Assembly: GCA_048265065.1 (NCBI GenBank)
Contig: JBLXCH010000001.1
Coordinates: forward strand, 1-64,000
DNA: 64,000 bases
Source: Motiliproteus sp048265065
GTDB taxonomy: Bacteria; Pseudomonadota; Gammaproteobacteria; Pseudomonadales; Balneatricaceae
Direction: 5' to 3'
Part shown: piece by piece, positions 33,901-41,900 of the stretch
Layout of the letters: every line of letters begins with the position of its first letter
Numbering within the stretch: position 1 is the first letter of the stretch
Made by a program: the position numbers and the translations under genes
Notes under the pieces: generated by a model
Told to the model about the DNA's origin: nothing
What the model saw: the letters and a program-made list of their open reading frames with translations, nothing else
Databases searched by the model: none

Positions 33901-34196
33901 CCCATAAGCTATTAATCGCGCAGGGTTTAGAGGCTGAACGCGTTAATAAAGTAGCGGAAGGCCGACCAAATATCGTCGACATGATCAAGAACGAAGAAAT
34001 CGCTTATGTGATCAATACCACAGAGGGACGTCGTGCGATTGCCGACTCTGCTGAGATTCGCCGTTCTGCCTTACAAAATAAAGTCCCTTACACAACGACG
34101 TTGGCCGGCGCTGAAGCAGAAGTGCAAGCGCTGCAGTTTGGTGAAGAGAAAGAAGTCCGTCGTTTACAAGATATTCATGCAGGTGTTTATTCATGA
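30975..34196 (+). CDS. carB: carbamoyl-phosphate synthase large subunit
   Basis: CarB makes carbamoyl phosphate from bicarbonate, ammonia and two ATP. It has two homologous ATP-grasp halves: the first starts [22 protein letters not shown], written here in part as [19 protein letters not shown]; the second starts near residue 550 with [19 protein letters not shown]. An oligomerisation segment lies between them. The C-terminal 135 residues form the MGS-like allosteric domain that binds UMP, ornithine or IMP. The length of 1073 matches E. coli. It overlaps greA by ATGA, so the two are translationally coupled. Feedback control by UMP is expected from the family. Confidence 0.98.
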   Translation: [1073 protein letters not shown]

Positions 34197-34669
34197 ACAA
34201 ATATCCAATGACATTGTTGGGCGAAAAAAACTTACGAGAAGAATTAGTTCAGCTAAAGACCATTGATCGTCCAAAAGTGATTCAAGATATTGCTACGGCT
34301 CGTGAGCATGGGGATTTGAAAGAAAACGCTGAATACCATGCAGCCCGTGAGCAGCAAGGCTTTATCGAAGGTCGGATTCAAGAAATCGAATCCAAGTTAT
34401 CTACTGCTCAAGTGATTGATGTGACAAGCATTCCGCACACCGGGAAAGTTATTTTCGGCACCACGGTTGATATCATTAACCTCGACACTGATGAAGAGTT
34501 AACCTATCAGATTGTTGGCGATGACGAAGCGGATGTAAAAGCGAATAAGATTTCAGTTAATTCGCCAATAGCTCGAGGCCTGATTGGTAAGGAAGAAGGT
34601 GATGTTGCCGTGATTACAACCCCCGGTGGAAAGGTTGAATATGAAATTGATCAGGTTCGTCATGTGTAA
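34193..34669 (+). CDS. greA: transcription elongation factor GreA
   Basis: GreA rescues backtracked RNA polymerase by inserting its coiled coil into the secondary channel and stimulating transcript cleavage. The N-terminal coiled coil (about residues 1-75) carries the acidic tip in ATAREHGDLKENAEYHAAREQQ, where D and E hold the catalytic metal. The C-terminal FKBP-like domain ends with SPIARGLIGKEEGD and the family-typical GGKVEYEI. At 158 residues it is typical. The start overlaps the carB stop. A good terminator follows. Confidence 0.97.
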   Translation: MNKYPMTLLGEKNLREELVQLKTIDRPKVIQDIATAREHGDLKENAEYHAAREQQGFIEGRIQEIESKLSTAQVIDVTSIPHTGKVIFGTTVDIINLDTDEELTYQIVGDDEADVKANKISVNSPIARGLIGKEEGDVAVITTPGGKVEYEIDQVRHV

Positions 34670-34693
34670 ATAAATTTGATTACACTGCTATAG

Positions 34694-34718
34694 AAGCCAG
34701 CTTTTGCTGGCTTTTTTT
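34694..34718 (+). terminator. terminator of carAB-greA
   Basis: AAGCCAGC and GCTGGCTT close a TTTT loop and run into seven Ts, about 25 bp after the greA stop. Confidence 0.88.
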
Positions 34719-34800
34719 ATGGCTGGCCTATACTGAAAGTGTGTGCTGAGGCGCTTGTTTTCTATTTATATCAGGTTGGAAACAAGGATAAACTACGATC

Positions 34801-35076
34801 ATGGATATGCATGAACTTTCTGAAATGTTGGCTGAAGCTGATTTTCTATGGCGAGAAATTGCAGTAGGAGATTATGTTCAGGTCGAAGATCCGGTTGTTG
34901 AACGCGGCGGTGAGCTTTTATCGGTTGGTAAGGAGTATCTGTTATTGGCCAAAGAAACCTCTCCTACAGGCACTAAAAGTTTTATTACGGAAACCAATAT
35001 TCAAGGTGAAGTTGTTAGGGTTTACCCCATTTCAGTCTGTAACTATCGACGCTACCAAGAGACTCATCATTGTTAA
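34801..35076 (+). CDS. hypothetical 91-residue protein
   Basis: Not recognised. The product is small, acidic at the start (MDMHELSEMLAEADFLWREI) and then beta-rich (VGDYVQVEDPVVERGGELLSV, VVRVYPISV), suggesting a small SH3-like or oligonucleotide-binding barrel preceded by a helix. It lacks a signal peptide and membrane helix, and ends with HHC. It has its own leader after the greA terminator. The gamma-glutamyltransferase gene begins two bases after its stop, so the two are cotranscribed, but the sequence gives no functional link. Confidence 0.7.
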   Translation: MDMHELSEMLAEADFLWREIAVGDYVQVEDPVVERGGELLSVGKEYLLLAKETSPTGTKSFITETNIQGEVVRVYPISVCNYRRYQETHHC

Positions 35077-35077
35077 T

Positions 35078-36814
35078 ATGATTATTCGATCACTCCTCGT
35101 TTTTTTATCATTCCTACTCAGCACTTCTGTTTACGCTCAGCAAGTGGCAGATGCTATCGCACCAGAATCAACCAGTAATACTGTGGTTAAAACAGTGGAA
35201 AAGGCTAGTGACTTTATGGTGGTGACCGCCAATCCATATGCTTCACAAGTCGGTTATCGCGTGTTGCAAGAGGGTGGCAATGCAATTGATGCCATGGTGG
35301 CAATACAGGTGATGCTTGGTTTAGTCGAGCCACAGTCCTCTGGTTTAGGTGGTGGTGCTTTTACGCTCTTCTACGATGCTAAAACAAAGCGGCTGCACAC
35401 TTTTGACGGGCGAGAAACCGCGCCGATGAAGGCAAAAGCTACGCTATTTATTGATGAAGCTGGCGAACCTCTTGCGTTTTATGATGCTGTTGTGGGAGGG
35501 CGCTCTGTTGGGACTCCGGGTACACCGCGGTTACTAGGTGACCTACACCGTCGCTTTGGGTCGCAAACACTGGATGCGCTCTTAAAACCAACGGTTAGCT
35601 TGGCGACTAACGGCTTCACTGTCTCACCTAGGCTCGCCTCTGCCATTGCGGCGGATGGTGACCGACTGAAGACAGACCCAGAAACTGCCGCTTATTTTTT
35701 TAATGCAGACGGTTCACCTTTGCAAGAAGGTCACAACTTACAAAATAGCGCTTACGCTAAAACCTTAATGATGCTGGTGAGCGGCGGTTTTGATGCTTTT
35801 TATCAAGGTGATATTGCTCGTGATATTGTGGATAAGGTCACGCAAGCTGACAATCCTGGCGTTTTATCCCTTAACGACTTGTCTCAATATCAGGTTATTG
35901 AACGAGAGCCGGTTTGCTTTGACTATCAGCAATCAACTATTTGCGGCATGGGGCCACCAAGCTCTGGCGCGCTGACTTTGGGGCAAATTTTTGGTGTGCT
36001 TGAGCATTTTGACTTATCGGGATTTTCTGAAAACGATGTGCTCGGCTGGCACCTATTAGGCGAAGCCTCTCGTCTGGCGTTTGCGGATCGAGGGATGTAT
36101 ATGGCGGATAGTGACTTCGTTAACATGCCGGTGGGCTTGTTAGATAAAGAGTATTTAGCAAGTCGTGCCAAACTGATCAACAAAGACCAAGCCCTCGAGA
36201 CTGTTGAAGCAGGCAAGCCTCCTTTCGTCACCACAAAGAATGCCTACGATGAAAGTATTGAACTACCATCGACTAGCCATTTTGTGATTGTTGATCGTGA
36301 CGGCAGCGTCGTTTCTATGACGACAACCATAGAAAATGGTTTTGGGTCTCGTTTAATGACGAATGGTTTTTTGCTTAATAATGAACTGACCGATTTTTCG
36401 TTTAGAGCCGAAAAAGATGGGAAACCTATCGCGAATAGAATAGAACCGGGTAAACGTCCCCGTTCATCGATGGCGCCAACCATCGTCTTTCAAGACGGTC
36501 AGCCTTATTTAGCAATAGGCTCGCCAGGTGGTTCACGGATTATTGGTTATGTGGCTAAAACGTTGGTGGCCCATTTATCTGGAGGAGTCCCTATTCAGCA
36601 AGCGATTAACCTTCCTCATGGTGTTAAACGTTTCGCAGATTATGACCTTGCCGAGAACAAGGCTTTAGACTCATTGGCAGAAGCCTTAGGGCAGTTAGGC
36701 CATCAGGTCGTGCGTCGAGATTTAAATTCAGGGTTGCATGCGATACGAATTACAGCCGACGGCTTAGAAGGCGCTGCTGACCCTCGTCGAGAAGGTCAGG
36801 CTTTGGGCGATTAG
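35078..36814 (+). CDS. ggt: gamma-glutamyltransferase (glutathione hydrolase)
   Basis: A periplasmic Ntn-hydrolase that cleaves glutathione and other gamma-glutamyl compounds and transfers the glutamyl group. I chose the ATG giving the signal peptide MIIRSLLVFLSFLLSTSVYA and a 578-residue precursor, two bases after the preceding stop; the long upstream open frame runs through another gene in a different phase and is not used. The precursor is cut before the catalytic Thr, about residue 399, in the segment ELPSTSHFVIVD, to give large and small subunits. Conserved glutamate-binding residues are seen in GGAFTLFYD and SRLAFADRGMYM. GSPGGSRIIGYV near the end is the second signature. Confidence 0.94.
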   Translation: MIIRSLLVFLSFLLSTSVYAQQVADAIAPESTSNTVVKTVEKASDFMVVTANPYASQVGYRVLQEGGNAIDAMVAIQVMLGLVEPQSSGLGGGAFTLFYDAKTKRLHTFDGRETAPMKAKATLFIDEAGEPLAFYDAVVGGRSVGTPGTPRLLGDLHRRFGSQTLDALLKPTVSLATNGFTVSPRLASAIAADGDRLKTDPETAAYFFNADGSPLQEGHNLQNSAYAKTLMMLVSGGFDAFYQGDIARDIVDKVTQADNPGVLSLNDLSQYQVIEREPVCFDYQQSTICGMGPPSSGALTLGQIFGVLEHFDLSGFSENDVLGWHLLGEASRLAFADRGMYMADSDFVNMPVGLLDKEYLASRAKLINKDQALETVEAGKPPFVTTKNAYDESIELPSTSHFVIVDRDGSVVSMTTTIENGFGSRLMTNGFLLNNELTDFSFRAEKDGKPIANRIEPGKRPRSSMAPTIVFQDGQPYLAIGSPGGSRIIGYVAKTLVAHLSGGVPIQQAINLPHGVKRFADYDLAENKALDSLAEALGQLGHQVVRRDLNSGLHAIRITADGLEGAADPRREGQALGD

Positions 36815-36823
36815 TGAGGTTGC

Positions 36824-37240
36824 TTACAGTGGGTCAGAGAATGTTTGTCCTGAAATCGCTGGATGAAAGATCGGCTGAATCACGTTGCCAACAGGGTCAG
36901 TGCAATGAAAACTGCGTGCGCCGTCGGTATGATCATGAGGTTTATCAAGCAAGTTAACACCTTCCTCTTGCATAAATTCAAACCATTCTTGCAACTCTTC
37001 CTTAGTGTTTACAATGAATCCAAAATGGTCGAGGTATTGGGTTCCGGTTCTTTCACCTTCTTTCAAGCGGCCTAATGACAAGTTGTCATTACCTAGGGTT
37101 AGATAAATCAGGTTGTCATTAGCAATACGCATAATTTCCATACCGAGAATCTCAGTATAAAACTTCACGCACTCTTCAAACTTAGGTACTACCAATGCTA
37201 AGTGACGGAGACCATTAAACGGTGCAGGACGGTTTGCCAT
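36824..37240 (-). CDS. VOC/glyoxalase-fold protein
   Basis: A 138-residue vicinal-oxygen-chelate protein with two beta-alpha-beta-beta-beta repeats. The first repeat starts GLRHLALVVPKFEECVKFY, where the His is the first metal ligand, and the second starts YLDHFGFIV. The usual ending DPxGNxIE reads DPVGNVIQPIF here, so the Glu ligand position holds Gln; metal binding or the reaction may differ from glyoxalase I. The substrate is not predictable. It is divergent from the ABM-fold gene across a 173-bp region that contains a 14-bp tandem repeat, and converges on ggt with 9 bp between the stops. Confidence 0.8.
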   Translation of the reverse strand: MANRPAPFNGLRHLALVVPKFEECVKFYTEILGMEIMRIANDNLIYLTLGNDNLSLGRLKEGERTGTQYLDHFGFIVNTKEELQEWFEFMQEEGVNLLDKPHDHTDGARSFHCTDPVGNVIQPIFHPAISGQTFSDPL

Positions 37241-37285
37241 GTAATTGCCTTTGATGTTGTGTCTGTAATCGTTAAATTTATGCCT

Positions 37286-37354
37286 GAAACCTTTCGCTGT
37301 AACTTTTTCGTTGTAACCTTTTCGTAGTAATTTTCTGTCAGTTACTTTGTTTCA
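37286..37354. repeat. 14-bp tandem repeat array upstream of the ABM-fold gene
   Basis: Starting points GTAA/GTTA recur every 14 bp at 37299, 37313, 37327 and 37341, with a 13-bp copy before them. The two best copies are GTAACTTTTTCGTT and GTAACCTTTTCGTA; later copies diverge (GTAATTTTCTGTCA, GTTACTTTGTTTCA). The array is intergenic between two divergent genes and ends just before a consensus -10 box TATAAT, so a set of protein-binding sites is likely. Confidence 0.75.
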
Positions 37355-37360
37355 GTTTAC

Positions 37361-37366
37361 TATAAT
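37361..37366 (+). promoter_or_regulatory. -10 box of the ABM-fold gene
   Basis: TATAAT lies 48 bp before the ATG. The -35 position at the expected spacing (TCAGTT) is poor and falls in the 14-bp repeat array, which is consistent with a promoter needing an activator bound to the repeats. Confidence 0.5.
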
Positions 37367-37413
37367 TTGTTATGGTAACTGCCCTGTTAATTGATGCCAA
37401 CCGGAGGCAGCAG

Positions 37414-37719
37414 ATGTATTGCATCATCGTTAAAAACCAAGTGAAAGAAGGTACTCGAGAAAAGTACCTTGAGGCTATGTTACCTAACGCGAAAGCATCT
37501 TTAGAAAACGAGCCTGGTTGTCTTGTTTTTGATGTATTGGAAGCGCGGGAAGAGCCTAATACCTTTTATTTATATGAAGTTTATGAAAGCACTGATGCTT
37601 TAGAGGTTCACAAGCAAACGGATCATTATAAAAACAGCCGTCCGGTATTAAGCGAAATTGTGGAAAGTGTTTCAGTGATTCGTTCTGATGTACTGGCGAT
37701 GAATCCTGAAAGCCGGTAA
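37414..37719 (+). CDS. antibiotic biosynthesis monooxygenase (ABM) fold protein
   Basis: A 101-residue protein of the dimeric alpha-beta barrel (ABM/YgiN-like) superfamily. Typical features are the start MYCIIVKNQVKEGTREKYLEA, the segment EPGCLVFDVLEAREEPNTF with its strand, and YEVYESTDALEVHKQTDHYK in the middle. Such proteins include quinol monooxygenases, heme-degrading enzymes and stress proteins of unknown substrate, and the sequence does not allow a choice. The start is fixed by a strong GGAGG site six bases upstream of the ATG. It is divergent from the VOC gene and lies behind the 14-bp repeat array. Confidence 0.85.
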   Translation: MYCIIVKNQVKEGTREKYLEAMLPNAKASLENEPGCLVFDVLEAREEPNTFYLYEVYESTDALEVHKQTDHYKNSRPVLSEIVESVSVIRSDVLAMNPESR

Positions 37720-37869
37720 TGATGAAGAATCTTACGTAACTTGCCTCCTTAGGGTAAAAGGCGTCTAATCGTTAGATAAGGTTGTCACATTTAGGCGCTA
37801 AGCGGCTTTCTTTCGTCATTTTATAATGGATTCAAGCGCGTTGACCGTCTAAGGAAGGGGTTTAAGCAA

Positions 37870-38910
37870 ATGACTAGCCATATTCTGATTGTTGATGATA
37901 TCAGTGAGAATATTCAGGTGGCGATGAGCATTCTCAAAGAGGATAATTACGATTTCTCTTACGCTACAGACGGTGAGTCAGCCTTAGCTCTAGTTAGTGA
38001 TCACTCATTTGATCTTATTCTGCTTGATATTATGATGCCGGGCCTCGATGGCTTTGAAGTCTGTAGGCGTCTCAAAGAACGTGCCTATTCCTCAGAAATT
38101 CCTGTTATTTTTCTAACCGCCAAGTCTGATGTTGATGCCATTGCTAATGGCTTTGCCGTTGGTGGAATGGATTACATCATCAAGCCTTTTCATGCCAATG
38201 AACTGTTGGCACGGGTAAAAACACACCTCGATTTGTACCATGCGAAACAGGTCTTAAAAAACCACAACTTATCGTTGCAGATGAAAGCTAAGCGAACAGA
38301 GCAGCGCCTACTGACTGAGCTAGAAGAGTCGCAAAAAGAAATGATCTATATGCTCACGGAGTTGATGGAATTTACCTCTGATGAGACCGGCAAACATATT
38401 AAGCGGGTGGCTGAGCACGCACGGCTGTTGGCGCATTATCATCCTGCTTTATCAGAAAGTGATGCTGAGGTCTTATTCCATGCAGCACCAATGCATGATA
38501 TTGGAAAAGTTTTGATTCCCGAGGCTATTTTACATAAGCCAGGGCGTTATACCGCCGAAGAATTTGATGTCATGAAAACGCATACGACCAAAGCCCATGA
38601 ATTTCTTAAGCGGTCACGACGAAAGATTATGAAAGCGGCGGATCTTATTGCTTATCAGCATCATGAAAAGTGGGATGGTAGCGGTTATCCACAAGGCTTA
38701 AAAGGAGAAGAGATCCATCTCTATGGCCGTGTTGTTGCGTTAGCCGATGTTTTTGATGCGTTATCTCACAAGCGAGTCTATAAAGAAGCGTGGAGTATTG
38801 AGCAGACGCTAGAATATATTACTGCGAATCGTGGTATTCACTTTGATCCAACGTTGGTGGATATTTTGCTGTCTCATCTTGATGAGTTTCTTAAAATTGC
38901 TGAAATGTAG
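37870..38910 (+). CDS. response regulator with HD-GYP cyclic-di-GMP phosphodiesterase domain
   Basis: The receiver domain (about residues 4-120) has the phosphorylatable Asp in DLILLDIMMPGLDGF and Lys in IIKPFHANELL. A coiled linker of about 50 residues leads to the HD-GYP domain (about 170-335), with the intact HD dyad in MHDIGKVLIPEAILHKPG and the GYP motif in HHEKWDGSGYPQGL. The family hydrolyses cyclic-di-GMP to GMP, as in RpfG. The protein is cytosolic. A TATAAT box occurs at 37822-37827. The last codons overlap the start of the sensor-kinase gene, so the two are coupled and probably form a signalling pair. Confidence 0.95.
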   Translation: MTSHILIVDDISENIQVAMSILKEDNYDFSYATDGESALALVSDHSFDLILLDIMMPGLDGFEVCRRLKERAYSSEIPVIFLTAKSDVDAIANGFAVGGMDYIIKPFHANELLARVKTHLDLYHAKQVLKNHNLSLQMKAKRTEQRLLTELEESQKEMIYMLTELMEFTSDETGKHIKRVAEHARLLAHYHPALSESDAEVLFHAAPMHDIGKVLIPEAILHKPGRYTAEEFDVMKTHTTKAHEFLKRSRRKIMKAADLIAYQHHEKWDGSGYPQGLKGEEIHLYGRVVALADVFDALSHKRVYKEAWSIEQTLEYITANRGIHFDPTLVDILLSHLDEFLKIAEM

Positions 38911-41900
38911 ATGGGCTTTACTGTTGTTGCTTATCTGGCATCAGATAAGCATTGCAGCCATTGAGTTATCATATGACGAAAAAAGATGGGTTGCCGACAA
39001 CCCAGTCGTGACCGTTGCTGTTGATCCTGCTTGGGGGCCCTTTTCTTACATTGATGAGCAGGGGCAGGTTCAAGGATTTTCCCATCACTTGTTAAAACAA
39101 GCGCTTGAACCTTTAGGGTTAACATTGAAGTATCACTTTGGCCAATGGAGTGATTTGTACGCGAAAAGTATAGCCGGTGAAATTGATGTTCTTCCTGCCC
39201 TGGGATATACCGATGAAAGAGCACAGTCACTTCATTTTACCAAAGCATATTACAACTCCTACGAATATATCTTTATTAACCAAGACAAGCTTAATAATGT
39301 TCGGCCCGATTTAGCCGGGCTAGTGGCAGCGATGCCGAAAGGCTATGACACCACAGAAAAGCTTGGTCGACACTACCCGGCGCTAAATATTCTTGAAGTA
39401 GATAACCCGGATGCGGCGATTCAAACTGTACTAGACGGGCGTGCAGATGTGGTCGTCGATAACTATTCGGTGCTGTTCTATAAGCTTAAAACGTTAGGTG
39501 TCGACGCTATCGTCCCCTATCGAGCATTAGGCTCGACACCGCTCTATATGGCAACACCAAAAGCAAATCCAGAATTGCATGGAATTTTAGACAAGGCGTT
39601 GGACGCGATCACATCGCAGCAAAAAACAGCCTTGATGAATACCTGGGTGCTGAAGAAAACACCCTTAAAAGAACCAAGGTTAGCACTAACTCCTGCTGAG
39701 GAAGCATGGATCGAGTATAAGCCTGATGTTGTTTTAGGTGCAGATTTAGATTGGCGACCGTTTGAATTTAAAAACGCGGAGGGCGGTCATTCTGGCATTG
39801 CTGCGGATGTATTAGAAATCGTTAGCCGGTTAACAGGGTTGAATATTACGGTTAGGCCTGGAATTTGGGCTGAGGTGTTAGCGCAAGCGAGAGCGGGTGA
39901 GATAGATGGCTTAGCCGCAGCGGTGAATACTGAATCCCGCCGAGAATTTTTGCTGTTCACTGAACCATTTGCGGATATCCCAATGGTTATCTTTGTTCGG
40001 GAAGAGGAGACCAACCTTCATTCTCTGGATGATCTGAAAGCTAAAACGGTTGCCCTGACGAAGGGGAGCTACATTGGCGAATGGTTAAGAACTGCTTATC
40101 CCAGTATTACTTTACTTGAGGAAACGACAAACACGAATGCGCTGGAACAGGTAGCCTACGGGAATGCTGATGCATATCTCGGTAATTTAGCTGTTGCTCG
40201 TAATATCAGCCAGCAGAACTTACTCACGAATTTGAAAATCATCGGTAGTGTAGAAAACAATTCGACACGAGTCAGTGTGGCAATCGATAAGGAACAGCCG
40301 CTTCTCGAGTCGATTATCCAAAAAGCATTGGATGCTATTCCTCAGGAAACCTATAACCAAATTTTGCGGCGCTGGTCTGCCGGTGAAGAGAGNNNNNNNN
40401 NNNNNNNNNNNNNNNNNNNNNNNNNNNNNNNNNNNNNNNNNNNNNNNNNNNNNNNNNNNNNNNNNNNNNNNNNNNNNNNNNNNNNNNNNNNNGGCTAAAA
40501 AAGTTCATAGTAGTAAGCAGCTAGAGGAGCTGGCAAGCAACCAGTTTGCCGACGTCATCGTTGGCGATAGGGGTGACATTATCCTCTCGCAAGGTTATAT
40601 CCCTTCAGACACTTTGATGAGTACGCCAATCGTTATTCTGATGAAGAGCAAGGCCCATTTCGTGAGTGACCTTCCTGAAATTGGCGCACTACCCATTGCT
40701 CTTCCTACCGGCTTTGGTTTCACAGAGCGCGTGCGTAATAGATACCCTCAATCGTCTTTTGTAGAAGTGGCCTCCGTTGGTGATGGTCTAGAGTCCTTGA
40801 GACGCGGTAATGTAAGAGCGTTGGTGTTACCTATGAACCAGGCTTCTTATAATTTACAGTTGCAGCGTTTTTCAGGACTGAAAATCGTCGGTAAAACAAC
40901 TGTATCCCTAGAGCACGTGCTCTTTGTTGATAGAAGTAAGCCTGAGCTCCACAGTGCGATCAATCATGCGTTGCAAACCATATCGGCGCCGAGAATACGT
41001 GAACATTTATCGCGCTACAATGAAATTGATTTTGCAGAGAAAATAGATTTTGAATTGATCTACCAGGTCGTCGGTGTCTGTCTGTTATTTTTGATCGGAA
41101 CACTTTACTGGAATCGCAAACTTTCGACAGAAATCGCTGAGCGAAAAGCTATGTCGAAGGCCTTAGAGCAAGAAAAAAAGAACTTCCAGACACTGTTTGA
41201 CGAAGCTTACGTAGGTAACGTTATTTTGCAGTTTGGCTATTATATCCGGTGTAATAAGGCCGCATTGGGCATGCTCGGACTCCCTGAAGATAGCGCTTTT
41301 ATTAATCAATCAGTGGGGGTGTGGTCGCCGGAATTTCAAGCAGATGGCGAGCGCTCTGAAACCAAGATTAAGCGTTATCTTGCAGAATGTTTCAATAAAG
41401 GATACAGCAATGTGGAGTGGCAGTTGCTGACTGCGACCAATGAGCTCTTGTGGATAGATGTTGGCTGTACACGGATAATCTACGATGGAAAGCCGTCCGT
41501 TTTCATGGTTTGGCGAGATATTAATGAGCAAAAACACCTGCAAGAGCAGCTAGAGGCTGCAAAAGCGGAGGCAGAGGTAGCGAACCAAGCTAAGTCTGAA
41601 TTTTTGGCCAATATGAGCCATGAAATTAGAACCCCCATGAATGCGATTGTAGGTTTTACCGAGCTGTTAAGTGAGCAGCTTGATCAGCCGCGTCTGCGCT
41701 CATATGTCAAAACAATCCGCAGTTCAGGTAAAACCTTACTTTCATTGGTTAATGATATTTTGGACTTATCGAAAGTAGAGGCGGGTAAGCTAGAGTTGCA
41801 TAATAGGCCGACCAACTTACACAGTTTATTCAATGATATAGCAAATATTTTCATGATGGCTGCACGAGATAAGGGCGTTGATATTGTTATTAATACTGAC

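Noticed and set aside
34874..35077. A long N-terminal extension of gamma-glutamyltransferase
   Set aside because: The upstream frame runs through the coding sequence of the 91-residue gene and lacks similarity; a proper signal peptide begins at 35078.
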